Positions 24,667 to 33,313 of a stretch of DNA of 64,000 nucleotides are shown piece by piece. A program made the position numbers and the translations under genes. The DNA is from Pseudomonadota bacterium (GTDB lineage Bacteria; Pseudomonadota; Gammaproteobacteria; Burkholderiales; JAKAFK01), in the NCBI GenBank assembly GCA_021817985.1, contig JAKAFK010000004.1, positions 1 to 64,000 on the forward strand, read 5' to 3'. Under the pieces are notes generated by a model, which was given only the letters and a program-made list of their open reading frames with translations, made no database searches and was not told the origin of the DNA. Position 1 is the stretch's first letter. Every line of letters begins with the position of its first letter.

Positions 24667-26508
24667 TCAGTCGATGAGATGATGAACAGGCATTTTGCCG
24701 ATTTCCCATGCATCCGCCCGCGCGTCGTATTGCGAGCAGGTGAACACATGCCAATCCGGATCGACAAGCCTCGGGTAATCCGCGCGGTAGTAGTAGCCTG
24801 GCCAGCGGGTCTCCTGCCTGTAGAGCGTGTGCCGAATCACCGCCTCGGCGGTCCAGACCCGATGATGGAGCTCCCACGCCCTTTGCAGCTGGTGGAGGTC
24901 CTCGGCCCCGATCCGCCCGAGATCCTCCTTGAGCAGGGTCAACAGCTCAAGCCCGCGATTGAGCATCGGCTCGCTCGTGACATAGAACGTACTGATCCCG
25001 CCCGCATACTCGTCCATGATCTTCTCCAGCCTTTGCAGGCCCTGAAGGGGCGAAATGTAGTCGGGCGCCACGGTTCCGGCGACGATCGCGTTCCTGGCCA
25101 CCGCGAAGTGCGCCAGGGGTTGGTAGACGAGCGCCTTGAGTGTGCGGAGCTGGGCTTCGTCCGGCCGGGGAGCCTGCGCGCCCGATTCCAGGACAAAGCG
25201 GACGGCCGATTTCCCTGCGATTCGCCCCTCGGTGAAGGAGCCCGACGAAAATTTGTGGGCCGATCCTCCGATCGTGTCGCCCGCCCCGAAGAGCCCTTCC
25301 ACCGTGGTCATCCGGTTGTAGCCCCACTGGTAGTCCGCCGGCGCGCAATCTTCCGGGCCGCTCGCCCAGGCCCCGGAGCAGGTGGCATGAGAACCCATGA
25401 CATAGGGCTCGGACGTGATGAGTTCGGAGGCCCGCTCCTTCGGATCGATGTTCTGCGAGGCCCACAAGACGGCCTGCCCGACGGTCATGTCGAGAAAATC
25501 CTCCCAGCCGATCTCTTCCTTGTGCCGGGTGTCGAGCACGTCCTTCGTTTGCATGTAGATGGGCCCCGCGCCGGCCTTGAGCTCCTGAAGCATGGCGTGG
25601 TTCCGCAGGCAGGTGGGCAGGGGCGAGCTCTCCGCGTAGCGCCCGACGAGCGCCTTGAGCTCCTCGCGCCGGGCGGCCTCGTAGTCGCCCTGCGCGGCAT
25701 TGGTGGTGCGGGCCTTGAGCAGCAAGGACCAGGCACCGACGGGACCGTAGCCGTCCTTGAACCGCGCGAGCACGATCCGGTTCTCCATCTGGATCATCTT
25801 GGCGCCCGCCTGCAGCACCAGGCCATAGGCGGACGCGCTGCTCCAAGGGGCGTACCATGTCCTTCCCGCCCCTTCGCCGATCGACCGCGGCCGGAACACG
25901 TGCGAGGCGCCTCCGGCGCACACGATCACCGCTTTGGCCCTGAAAACATAGAAACGGCCGTCGCGAACGCCGAAGCCCACAGCGCCGGCCACGCGGTTCC
26001 TGCGCGTCCCATCGGTCAGCAGATGGGTGACCATGACCCGATTGAACACGGTCACCGATTTGCGGGCCGCCTCGGCGATGATCGGCTTGTAACTCTCGCC
26101 ATGGATCATCACCTGCCACCGGCCCTCCCTCAGATAGCGGCCGGTCTCGGGGTGCTTCATGATCGGCAAGCCCCACTCTTCGAACTTGTGCACGGTGGAA
26201 TCCACATGGCGGGCGATGTCGAAAATGAGGTCCTCCCTGACAAGGCCCATGAGGTCGCTTCTGGCATAGCGCACGAAGTCGTCGGGCCGGTTCTCGCCCC
26301 AGCGCATGCCCATGTAGCAATTGATGGCCGACAAACCATGCGCGACGGCACCGCTCCTTTCGATGTTGGCTTTCTCGACCAGCACGATGTTGAGGTCGCG
26401 GCCCCAGTACCTGGACTCGTAGGCAGCCCCGCAGCCGCCGAATCCACCGCCGATGATGAGGATATCCGAGTCGATGTATCGGGTTTGTTTCGATGACCAG
26501 GGGCCCAT
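24667..26508 (-). CDS. aprA: Dissimilatory adenylylsulfate (APS) reductase, alpha subunit
   Basis: A 613-residue flavoprotein. In sulfur oxidisers AprBA runs in reverse, converting sulfite and AMP to APS. The start ATG 26506-26508 gives MGPWSSKQTRYIDSDILIIG; GGGFGGCG (20-27) is the FAD dinucleotide site. Diagnostic AprA segments are ERSGAVAHGLSAINCYMG, WGLPIMKHPETGRY, MIHGESYKPIIAEAA and MIQMENRIVLARFKDGYGP. The N-terminus begins four bases after the aprB stop. No qmoABC genes are near, consistent with the aprM-type arrangement. The Shine-Dalgarno is poor, so coupling to aprB is likely. Confidence 0.95.
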   Translation of the reverse strand: MGPWSSKQTRYIDSDILIIGGGFGGCGAAYESRYWGRDLNIVLVEKANIERSGAVAHGLSAINCYMGMRWGENRPDDFVRYARSDLMGLVREDLIFDIARHVDSTVHKFEEWGLPIMKHPETGRYLREGRWQVMIHGESYKPIIAEAARKSVTVFNRVMVTHLLTDGTRRNRVAGAVGFGVRDGRFYVFRAKAVIVCAGGASHVFRPRSIGEGAGRTWYAPWSSASAYGLVLQAGAKMIQMENRIVLARFKDGYGPVGAWSLLLKARTTNAAQGDYEAARREELKALVGRYAESSPLPTCLRNHAMLQELKAGAGPIYMQTKDVLDTRHKEEIGWEDFLDMTVGQAVLWASQNIDPKERASELITSEPYVMGSHATCSGAWASGPEDCAPADYQWGYNRMTTVEGLFGAGDTIGGSAHKFSSGSFTEGRIAGKSAVRFVLESGAQAPRPDEAQLRTLKALVYQPLAHFAVARNAIVAGTVAPDYISPLQGLQRLEKIMDEYAGGISTFYVTSEPMLNRGLELLTLLKEDLGRIGAEDLHQLQRAWELHHRVWTAEAVIRHTLYRQETRWPGYYYRADYPRLVDPDWHVFTCSQYDARADAWEIGKMPVHHLID

Positions 26509-26512
26509 GGGA

Positions 26513-26968
26513 TCACTCGCTTCGCGTGGCAAGGGGAGACAGCTGCGGCAGGCCTTCGGTCCCGAGGGCCTCGGGTTCGTGCGCGAGCCACTGGGAACGC
26601 AATGCGTCCGGGCGCGGGGTCTCATACCCGGAAGGCGGCTTGATCGAGCCCCATGGCGTCGTCCGTATTGGAAACGTGAACTGTTGGACCCTTCCGTCGC
26701 GATACCGGATCTTCCAGGAAATCACGCCTTTGCGCTCTTCCCGGCGCACCCGCACGCTGTGGCCGAGGGGGGCGAAGTCGGCATACCCGCGCACGTCGAT
26801 CGCATGCTGCGGGCATGCCTTCACGCAGGAATAGCATTCCCAGCAGAAATTCGGCTCCACGTTGTACGAGCGTCGGTAGCGGGGCTCGATGTGCATGATG
26901 TCCGAAGGGCAGATGTCCACGCACTCCCCGCATCCGTCGCACCTCGCCATGTAGGTGAAGGTCGGCAT
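26513..26968 (-). CDS. aprB: APS reductase beta subunit, 2x[4Fe-4S]
   Basis: A 151-residue ferredoxin-like electron-transfer subunit. ATG 26966-26968 is chosen; a longer frame upstream overlaps aprM and looks non-family. Two cluster motifs are complete: C10-x2-C13-x2-C16-x3-C20-P and C42-x2-C45-x2-C48-x3-C52-P. The C-terminal tail (SWKIRYRDGRVQQFTFPIR) wraps AprA in known structures. It sits between aprM (5 bp) and aprA (4 bp). Confidence 0.95.
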   Translation of the reverse strand: MPTFTYMARCDGCGECVDICPSDIMHIEPRYRRSYNVEPNFCWECYSCVKACPQHAIDVRGYADFAPLGHSVRVRREERKGVISWKIRYRDGRVQQFTFPIRTTPWGSIKPPSGYETPRPDALRSQWLAHEPEALGTEGLPQLSPLATRSE

Positions 26969-26973
26969 CGAGG

Positions 26974-27732
26974 CTACCCCCCGTCGTCGCCGCGCTCGCG
27001 CGCGGGGGGCGGCAGGTCGGATGCCCCGCTCGCCTCGTCCCGCTTCGCCTGAAACGCCAGCACGGGCTTGTAGAACATGTGGGGAAACTTGGACCACGCG
27101 ACGGTGACGAAAAGCAGCGTCGTCACGCCGCCGTAGAGGCCGGACAACACCTTGATCGCGGCCATGTTTGCGCTCAGCTCTCCCCATTCGAGCAAGAGAC
27201 CGAAGGCGACGCTCGCAAGCAGCGAGGCGAGGAACAAATCGGCGCGCCGCAGCCGCCACGCCGACTGGCCATCATGCGTCACGTCGACCCGCAGGAAGAA
27301 AAAAAACCAACCGCTGCCGACCAGCGTCATCAGGGCACCGATGTTCCAGCACACCGGCAAAATCAGCGGCGGGTGACGTTCGGCGGGATAGCCGAACACC
27401 AAGGCGACGGTGGTCGCCACATAGAGAATGAAACCGTAGAACATCAAGGCGTGAGCGATCCGCTTGGCGCGGTTGCAGAATTCGCCGAAGGCCGCGAGAT
27501 CGATGAGGAGCGTGCGCGCCGCAAGCCGCAGGCCCTCACGCGCACCCAGCGCGCGCCTTGCGGCGGCACGCGCTCGCCGCCGATCCCGCAGGAAGAAGGC
27601 CGCCTTCTTCCCGTGAACAAGGTCGTACGAGGTGCCCAAGGCCACGGCAAGCGCCATCAGGACGAGGTAGCCCCGCAGGATGTCCGGAGACACGAAGGAC
27701 ACCAATGGCGCAAAGGGATTGCCGATCAGCAT
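26974..27732 (-). CDS. aprM: APS reductase membrane anchor subunit
   Basis: A 252-residue membrane protein with about five hydrophobic segments (for example LRGYLVLMALAVALGTSYD, MFYGFILYVATTVALVFGY, LFLASLLASVAFGLLLEW). AprM is found upstream of aprBA in many sulfur-oxidising beta- and gammaproteobacteria and is thought to anchor AprBA and pass electrons to the quinone pool. Conserved His residues in KRIAHALMFYG and WSKFPHMFYKP could bind heme b. The C-terminus is hydrophilic and Arg/Pro-rich. It leads the aprMBA operon on the minus strand. Confidence 0.88.
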   Translation of the reverse strand: MLIGNPFAPLVSFVSPDILRGYLVLMALAVALGTSYDLVHGKKAAFFLRDRRRARAAARRALGAREGLRLAARTLLIDLAAFGEFCNRAKRIAHALMFYGFILYVATTVALVFGYPAERHPPLILPVCWNIGALMTLVGSGWFFFFLRVDVTHDGQSAWRLRRADLFLASLLASVAFGLLLEWGELSANMAAIKVLSGLYGGVTTLLFVTVAWSKFPHMFYKPVLAFQAKRDEASGASDLPPPARERGDDGG

Positions 27733-27839
27733 GCGACCTCCCGCCTGTTTCGGTCGGGCCGTCTCGCCCCAGGCCGCGCGCTTCGACGCAGGACGTCATC
27801 GCGCCGCCCAAGCAGCCTGAGGATCCCCTTACCCTAAGC

Positions 27840-28769
27840 CTAGCATTTTAACGGCCGCTCGGTTGGGCCGGTGCGGCCTCGGGCTGCCGGGCCTTGGCGC
27901 GCCAGCTCGATGAATCCCCTGAGATAGTCAATCGCGCCATCCGCCTCGCGCGTACCGATGAAAATCTGCTTGGCAATGCCCTCCTCGCCCAGACGGACCG
28001 GGACGACCGCAAGGCGATCGGCATATTCCTCCGCAAGCCAGAGTGGCAACGCCGCAACGCCCCGGCCGCTTGCGACCATCTGAACGATGATGTCCGTGGT
28101 CTCGATGACCTGGTGCCGTTTGGGGAGAATACCCGCCGGGGTGAGGAACTGGTTGTAGAGGTCCAGCCGATGGGTGTCGACGGGGTAGCTGATGAGGGTC
28201 TCCTCGGCGAGCTGCTCGGGACGAACAAATGAGACCGACGCAAGGGGGTGGGTTTCGGCGACGAGGAGCACCTGCTCGTAGTCGAAGACCGGGACGAAGC
28301 GAAGTCCCGGCTTCTGCAACGGATCCGGCGTCACCAGCACATCGATGTCGTAGCCGAACAAGGCCCCGATCCCGCCGAACTGGAAGCGTTGCTTGACGTC
28401 CACATCGACGTCCGGCCAGCGGGCAAGATAAGGCGCCACGACCTTGAGCAGCCACTGGTAGCAAGGATGGCATTCCATGCCGATGCGCAGCGTTCCCCGC
28501 CGGCCCTGCGCATATTGGCTCATGCGCGCCTCGGCATGCTCGAACTGCGGCAACAGCCGATGGGCAAGCGCGAGGAGATACTGGCCGGCCTGCGTGAGCC
28601 GCAGGCCGCGCCCTTCACGATCCCAGATCGCGGTGCCCAGCTGTTGCTCGATTTTCCTGACGGCGTGGCTGAGGGCCGATTGCGTCAGGTGCAGCGCTTG
28701 TGCCGCTGCGGTCAGCGACCCTTGCCGATCCACTTCCCGGACGATCACCAGATGAACACGTTCCAGCAT
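27840..28769 (-). CDS. metR: LysR-family transcriptional regulator MetR
   Basis: A 309-residue LysR regulator. The N-terminal winged helix-turn-helix reads [20 protein letters not shown] (residues 18-37), which is the MetR type, and the C-terminal effector domain binds homocysteine in known MetR proteins. Orientation divergent from metE with 110 bp between starts is the classic metR/metE arrangement. It should activate metE. The 3' end has a short Arg/Thr-rich tail. Confidence 0.9.
   Translation of the reverse strand: MLERVHLVIVREVDRQGSLTAAAQALHLTQSALSHAVRKIEQQLGTAIWDREGRGLRLTQAGQYLLALAHRLLPQFEHAEARMSQYAQGRRGTLRIGMECHPCYQWLLKVVAPYLARWPDVDVDVKQRFQFGGIGALFGYDIDVLVTPDPLQKPGLRFVPVFDYEQVLLVAETHPLASVSFVRPEQLAEETLISYPVDTHRLDLYNQFLTPAGILPKRHQVIETTDIIVQMVASGRGVAALPLWLAEEYADRLAVVPVRLGEEGIAKQIFIGTREADGAIDYLRGFIELARQGPAARGRTGPTERPLKC
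28753..28765. promoter_or_regulatory. MetR-site-like sequence 1
   Basis: TGAACACGTTCCA matches the MetR consensus TGAA-N5-TTCA at 7 of 8 defined positions. It lies inside the first codons of metR. Confidence 0.35.
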
Positions 28770-28802
28770 GGTCTGCCTTTATGAATATTTGCCATCGATG
28801 GA

Positions 28803-28815
28803 TGAAAACATTCCA
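28803..28815. promoter_or_regulatory. MetR-site-like sequence 2
   Basis: TGAAAACATTCCA shows the same 7-of-8 match to TGAA-N5-TTCA, centred 50 bp from site 1 and between the divergent starts. Confidence 0.45.
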
Positions 28816-28879
28816 TTTTATTTCATGTGTCAAGCGCTTTACCATCGCTGCTCGACATTTTTCGGAGCGGCGCATCACC

Positions 28880-31321
28880 ATGATCACCACGCACAATCTC
28901 GGTTTCCCGCGCATCGGCGCGCAGCGCGAACTCAAGTTCGCCCTGGAACGCTACTGGAGCGGGCAACTGCCGCGCGCCGAGCTGACGGCGCTGGGCGCCC
29001 GGTTGCGCAAACGGCACTGGTCCGACCAGGCAGGCCTCGACTTCGTGCCGGTCGGCGATTTCGCCTTCTATGATCAGATCCTCGACATGAGCTTCACGCT
29101 CGGCAACCTGCCGGAGCGCGTGCAAGGGTATGACGGGGATGCGCTCGACAACTCCTTCCGCGTCGCGCGCGGCCGCTCGGTTCGACCGGCCGAAGCGCAC
29201 GGCGCCTGCTGCGGCGAGGTCGTGGCGGGCGAGATGACCAAGTGGTTCAACACCAACTACCATTACATCGTGCCGGAATTCACTGCGGGCACCCGGTTTT
29301 CCCTGGACAGCGCTCGTCTGTTGGAGCAACTCGCCGAGGCGCGCGCGCTCGGCGTGAACGCCAAGCCGGTCATCATCGGCCCGCTCACGTACCTGTGGCT
29401 GGGCAAGGCGAAGGACCATTCCGATCGGCTCGCGCTCCTGCCGCGATTGTTGCCCGTCTATGCCGCTTTGCTTGACCAGTTGGCGGGGCAAGGCGTGGAG
29501 TGGGTGCAAGTGGACGAACCCATCCTGGCGACCGACCTCGATGAGAACTGGCGGCACGCGTTCAATCTCGCCTACCACGACCTCAAGGCCGTGCGAATCA
29601 AGCTGCTGTTGACGAGCTACTTCGGCCCGTTGCAGGACAATCTGTATCTGGCCGCCCATCTTCCCATCGCCGGCCTGCACATCGATGCCGTGTCCGGGCG
29701 CGAAGACGTCCAGCCGCTCCTCAACGTGCTGCCTGCGCACAAGGTCGTCTCCCTGGGCGTGATCGACGGGCGCAATGTCTGGAAAAGCGATCTCGGCCGC
29801 ATCCTCGATTGGCTGGAGCCTGTAGCCTGCCGCCTGGGCGATCGGCTCTGGCTGGCCCCGTCGTGCTCGCTGCTGCATGTGCCCGTCGATCTGACCGGCG
29901 AACGGCAGCTCGACCCCGAGGTGCGTTCCTGGCTGGCCTTTGCACTGCAGAAGCTGGAGGAACTCAAGATCCTGGCGGCCGCCCTCAACGAGGGCCGGGC
30001 CTCGGTTGCCGGGGCGCTCGCCGAGAATGCGGCCGCAACCCTGAGCCGGCGCACCTCGGGCCGCGTCCACAATCCGGCCGTCAAGGCAAAACTCGCGCGG
30101 ATCGATGGGGAGCTGGGTCGGCGCGCAAGCCCCTACGCCGAGCGTGCGCCGCGACAAGCGGCCATCCTCCAGCTCCCGCGCTATCCCACCACGACGATCG
30201 GATCCTTCCCACAGACCGCCGAGATCCGTCAGGCACGCCGTCAGTACAGGAGCGGCGCACTGGACGAGACAGGCTACACGACGCTCATGCGGCGCGAGAT
30301 TGCACGCTGCGTGCAGGTTCAGGAGGCGCTCGGGCTCGACGTCCTCGTGCATGGCGAGGCGGAGCGCAATGACATGGTCGAGTATTTCGGCGAGCAGCTC
30401 GAAGGCTACGCGTTCAGCCAGTTCGGCTGGGTGCAGTCCTACGGCTCACGCTGCGTCAAGCCGCCGATCCTGTTCGGCGACATCAGCCGCCCGAAGGCGA
30501 TGACCGTCGAGTGGATCGCGTACGCACAATCGCTGACCCACAAGCCGATGAAGGGCATGCTGACCGGCCCGGTCACCCTCCTGAATTGGTCGTTTGTGCG
30601 CGACGACCAGCCCCGTTCGGTGTCGTGCCATCAGCTCGCGATCGCGATTCGGGAGGAAGTGCTCGATCTCGAGCGCGCCGGTACGCGCGTCATTCAGATC
30701 GACGAAGCGGCACTTCGCGAGGGGCTGCCGCTGCGCCGCTCGCAATGGGACGAGCACCTGCGGTGGGCGGTGGACGCTTTCCGCATCGCCGCCAACGGCG
30801 TGCGCGACGAAACGCAGATCCACACGCACATGTGCTACTCGGAATTCAACGACATCATCGCGTCGATCGCCGACATGGACGCGGACGTGATCACCATCGA
30901 GACGTCGCGCTCCGACATGGCCTTGCTGGAGGCCTTCGACGCCTTCCGGTATCCGAACGAAATCGGCCCGGGTGTCTACGACATCCATTCGCCCAACACC
31001 CCCAGCGAGGCCCATATCGTCGATCTGATCAAGAAGGCAGCCTTGCGCATCCCGGCCGAACGCTTGTGGGTGAACCCCGACTGCGGCCTGAAAACCCGCC
31101 AATGGGAGGAGGTCCTTGCCGCCCTGACGCGCATGGTTGCCGCCGCCAAGGCGCTGCGCGCGGCCACACCCGATCCGGACAAACCGCACGTGCCTTCCGC
31201 CGGCCAAGCCAGCGAGCCGGGGGGCTCACGTCTCGCGCGGGCCCCGGCACGCAGGGCCGGCCGGCGGCCGCCGTCTCCAGAGCACAGGAAGGACACGCAC
31301 CGTGAACACGAAGAGCGATAG
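28880..31321 (+). CDS. metE: Cobalamin-independent methionine synthase
   Basis: An 813-residue enzyme that transfers methyl from 5-methyl-tetrahydropteroyltri-L-glutamate to homocysteine. The start ATG 28880 gives [18 protein letters not shown], the usual N-terminus. Zinc ligands are visible in [12 protein letters not shown] (His and Cys), a later Glu, and [11 protein letters not shown] (Cys). The family ends near [12 protein letters not shown]; here about 50 extra residues rich in Pro, Arg and His follow ([13 protein letters not shown] onward) and overlap the convergent gene at 31226 by 96 bases. The extension is unlike MetE and probably arose by loss of the native stop. Confidence 0.95.
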   Translation: MITTHNLGFPRIGAQRELKFALERYWSGQLPRAELTALGARLRKRHWSDQAGLDFVPVGDFAFYDQILDMSFTLGNLPERVQGYDGDALDNSFRVARGRSVRPAEAHGACCGEVVAGEMTKWFNTNYHYIVPEFTAGTRFSLDSARLLEQLAEARALGVNAKPVIIGPLTYLWLGKAKDHSDRLALLPRLLPVYAALLDQLAGQGVEWVQVDEPILATDLDENWRHAFNLAYHDLKAVRIKLLLTSYFGPLQDNLYLAAHLPIAGLHIDAVSGREDVQPLLNVLPAHKVVSLGVIDGRNVWKSDLGRILDWLEPVACRLGDRLWLAPSCSLLHVPVDLTGERQLDPEVRSWLAFALQKLEELKILAAALNEGRASVAGALAENAAATLSRRTSGRVHNPAVKAKLARIDGELGRRASPYAERAPRQAAILQLPRYPTTTIGSFPQTAEIRQARRQYRSGALDETGYTTLMRREIARCVQVQEALGLDVLVHGEAERNDMVEYFGEQLEGYAFSQFGWVQSYGSRCVKPPILFGDISRPKAMTVEWIAYAQSLTHKPMKGMLTGPVTLLNWSFVRDDQPRSVSCHQLAIAIREEVLDLERAGTRVIQIDEAALREGLPLRRSQWDEHLRWAVDAFRIAANGVRDETQIHTHMCYSEFNDIIASIADMDADVITIETSRSDMALLEAFDAFRYPNEIGPGVYDIHSPNTPSEAHIVDLIKKAALRIPAERLWVNPDCGLKTRQWEEVLAALTRMVAAAKALRAATPDPDKPHVPSAGQASEPGGSRLARAPARRAGRRPPSPEHRKDTHREHEER

Positions 31322-31930
31322 CCAGATCAGGCAACCGCCGGCCACGGCCAGTCTGTGCACCTGGAAGAGGAACCCCCCCACATAGCCCATCAGCCCGGCG
31401 TGCGCGAACCCCATCTGCAGCCAGGGCCACACGCCCTGGCGAATGGGGTTGCCCGTGAAGCGCGGCAGCATGTGGGCGCCCAGCCCATAGATCAGGAAGA
31501 TCATGAAGCCGACCGTCATCAGGTGCAGCGCAACCGGCCTCGCAGGGCCGTCGGTGAGCAAGGTCCCATTGATCGCGAGGCCGAGCCCGGCGATCATGAG
31601 ATAGACCATGGAGGCCAGCACGAAAAAACGGTTGTCCGGAGAAAAGGACTGGGCGAACGCCGCCGCTTGGCCTTCCGCCCGAGATCCGGCCTGCGCGGCC
31701 CATGCGCGTGCGATCGAGAGGGTGTGCACGCCGGTGCCCGCGAGCGCGCCATCCACCAGCAGCGCCGGCACGCCCTCGAGCCCCAGCCGGTTCGCGAGCG
31801 CGCGCCCTTCGGGCTGCGCGACGTCGATGACCGCGAACGCGAAGCGGCACTCTTCGGCGACGTGCCGCCAGGCGGCTTCCGCCTCGCGGCACGCGGGGCA
31901 CTCTTGCGACACCAGCAACGCCACGTTCAT
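31226..31930 (-). CDS. Thioredoxin-like domain fused to CcoN/NnrS-like membrane domain
   Basis: A 234-residue fusion. ATG 31928-31930 is preceded by GAGGCGGGG. Residues 1-85 form a thioredoxin/glutaredoxin-like domain with C11-P-A-C14 and the cis-Pro loop GVPALLVDG. Residues 100-225 have about four transmembrane segments; H136 in LHLMTVGF and H153 in [12 protein letters not shown] match the same motif in the neighbour at 32055-32450 and resemble heme-b ligands of oxidase subunit I-type proteins. A redox sensor or electron shuttle is possible; function unknown. It is 124 bp downstream of that neighbour, and its 3' end overlaps metE in antisense. Confidence 0.6.
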   Translation of the reverse strand: MNVALLVSQECPACREAEAAWRHVAEECRFAFAVIDVAQPEGRALANRLGLEGVPALLVDGALAGTGVHTLSIARAWAAQAGSRAEGQAAAFAQSFSPDNRFFVLASMVYLMIAGLGLAINGTLLTDGPARPVALHLMTVGFMIFLIYGLGAHMLPRFTGNPIRQGVWPWLQMGFAHAGLMGYVGGFLFQVHRLAVAGGCLIWLSLFVFTVRVLPVLWRRRPPAGPACRGPRET

Positions 31931-32054
31931 GGGCAATCCCCGCCTCCTCTCCCGGGCGCGGAAAACGCTCGTCTTCGCCATCGATCCCGGTCCGACGCCC
32001 CGCCCGCACCCGCGTCCCCGTTGGCCTCGATCCCCCGCCATACGCGCACCCCGC

Positions 32055-32450
32055 TCACGCCTTCGGCCCCCTCGCTCTCACCGTCATCACCATGTTGAGC
32101 CCGAACAGCACCATCGCGCCATAGCTCAACGCACCGCCCACCAGCACGATCGCATGGGTCCACGTGAGCCATCCGGCCACCATGACGGGAAGCCCGATGT
32201 TCGCCAGATAAAGCTGCCAGTCCGCCATCCGTTCCGAATACAGCGGAAAGCCTGAGAAGCGCGGCAGCACGTGGAGGGCGATGCCATAGATCATCATGAG
32301 GATGAACCCCAGGAGCATGATATGGCCGTGCGCCCGGGGGACGTCGCCCGGAATCAGCGTCGGGTCGATCAGCCACGTGATCGCCAAGGCGCCCCCCAAG
32401 AGCCCATAGCCCAGAGCGAAGCTCAAAAACAATCGGTTCCTTTTATCCAT
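32055..32450 (-). CDS. Small CcoN/NnrS-like membrane protein
   Basis: A 131-residue integral membrane protein with four hydrophobic segments. The start is ATG 32448-32450. Motif H41-G-H43-IMLLGFILMMIYGIALH60-VLPRFSGFP is the core of heme-copper-oxidase subunit I-like and NnrS-like proteins, with candidate heme-b ligands at H41/H43 and H60. Short versions of this type occur next to Crp/Fnr genes in sulfur oxidisers and have no established function. It diverges from the Crp/Fnr gene, with an FNR-type palindrome between them. Confidence 0.65.
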   Translation of the reverse strand: MDKRNRLFLSFALGYGLLGGALAITWLIDPTLIPGDVPRAHGHIMLLGFILMMIYGIALHVLPRFSGFPLYSERMADWQLYLANIGLPVMVAGWLTWTHAIVLVGGALSYGAMVLFGLNMVMTVRARGPKA

Positions 32451-32484
32451 GGCTCGTGTATATTTGGCTGCGCGACACGGTGCG

Positions 32485-32490
32485 ATTCTG
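32485..32490 (-). promoter_or_regulatory. Possible -10 box of the 32055-32450 gene
   Basis: CAGAAT on the minus strand matches TATAAT at 4 of 6. A start at about 32478 would put the palindrome at 32513-32526 at -41.5, the class II activator position for FNR-family proteins. Confidence 0.35.
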
Positions 32491-32512
32491 TGCCTCGCCG
32501 TGACGAACCGCA

Positions 32513-32526
32513 TTGACCTAAGTCAA
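32513..32526. promoter_or_regulatory. FNR/DNR-type operator palindrome
   Basis: TTGACCTAAGTCAA is a perfect dyad of the form TTGAC-N4-GTCAA, matching the FNR/ANR/DNR consensus TTGAT-N4-ATCAA apart from one base per half. It lies between the divergent CcoN-like gene and the Crp/Fnr gene. Confidence 0.7.
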
Positions 32527-32537
32527 AGCGGTGGCGA

Positions 32538-32543
32538 TATAAT
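32538..32543 (+). promoter_or_regulatory. -10 box of the Crp/Fnr gene
   Basis: A perfect TATAAT ends six bases before the start codon at 32550, so the transcript would be leaderless or nearly so. The upstream dyad at 32513-32526 covers the -35 region. Confidence 0.5.
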
Positions 32544-32549
32544 CGGCGG

Positions 32550-33230
32550 ATGCCCCTCGATCGTCCAGACATCGAACGCTTCCGCCACACCTATCTTTTC
32601 ACGGCACTGACCGATGAGGAGATCGATAAGGTCGCCGCCCATGCCCGCACCCGCGAGTGTCGCCCCGGCGAGATCCTCTTCACCCAGGGCGCGCCCTGTC
32701 ATCACTTCTTCCATGTGGAAGCCGGGGTCATCAAGCTTTACCGGCTGTCGCCCTCGGGGGAAGAGAAGGTCATGGAGCTCATCGGCCCGAATCACCTCTT
32801 CGCCGAGGCTGTCGTCTTCATGGGCGGGCGCTATCCGGTCCACGCCGAAGCGGTCGAAGCCGCACGGCTCATTGCGTTTGACAGCACGAATTTCATGGAG
32901 CTCCTGCGCTCCAACATGGATCTGTGCTTCCGCCTGATGTCGTCGATGAGCATGCGCATGCACGCCCTCATCAACGACATCGATCGCCTCACCCTCCATA
33001 GCGGCACGGAGCGGCTGATCCAGTACCTTCTGGACCAGCTGCCGCACGACGGAACCGCTCCCCCCAGCATACGCCTGGGCGTGCCCAAGCAGGTCATCGC
33101 ATCACGCCTCGGCGTTCAGCCGGAGACCCTGTCGCGCATCCTCGCCCGGCTTCGCAACGAAGGCCTGCTGGAAATCCACGACGATACCGTGGTGCTGAAG
33201 TCCCTCGAGGCGCTGCGCCGGCACGGTTAG
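32550..33230 (+). CDS. Crp/Fnr-family transcriptional regulator (DNR-like)
   Basis: A 226-residue regulator with an N-terminal cyclic-nucleotide-binding-like beta-barrel (RPGEILFTQGAPCHHFFHVEAG), a long dimerisation helix and a C-terminal winged helix with recognition helix near VQPETLSRILARL. It lacks the N-terminal Cys cluster of oxygen-sensing Fnr, so a Dnr-like heme or NO sensing role is more likely. It probably binds the palindrome at 32513-32526 and controls its own gene and the divergent membrane genes. The start at 32550 gives MPLDRPDIERFR. Confidence 0.85.
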   Translation: MPLDRPDIERFRHTYLFTALTDEEIDKVAAHARTRECRPGEILFTQGAPCHHFFHVEAGVIKLYRLSPSGEEKVMELIGPNHLFAEAVVFMGGRYPVHAEAVEAARLIAFDSTNFMELLRSNMDLCFRLMSSMSMRMHALINDIDRLTLHSGTERLIQYLLDQLPHDGTAPPSIRLGVPKQVIASRLGVQPETLSRILARLRNEGLLEIHDDTVVLKSLEALRRHG

Positions 33231-33313
33231 TTGCGGCCGGCCCGACGATCGGAACATGGGAACCCCCGCCAGGCGGCATCTTGCGCGCCGGGTGCAACCC
33301 GTTGGAGCACGCT

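Noticed and set aside
26625..26970. N-terminal extensions of aprA and aprB
   Set aside because: These frames overlap the neighbouring genes and add Arg/Pro-rich residues not found in AprA or AprB; the internal starts begin the family sequence.
33281..33313. TTG start for the HD-GYP gene
   Set aside because: GTG 33314 has a better-placed GGAG, and the added residues show no family pattern.
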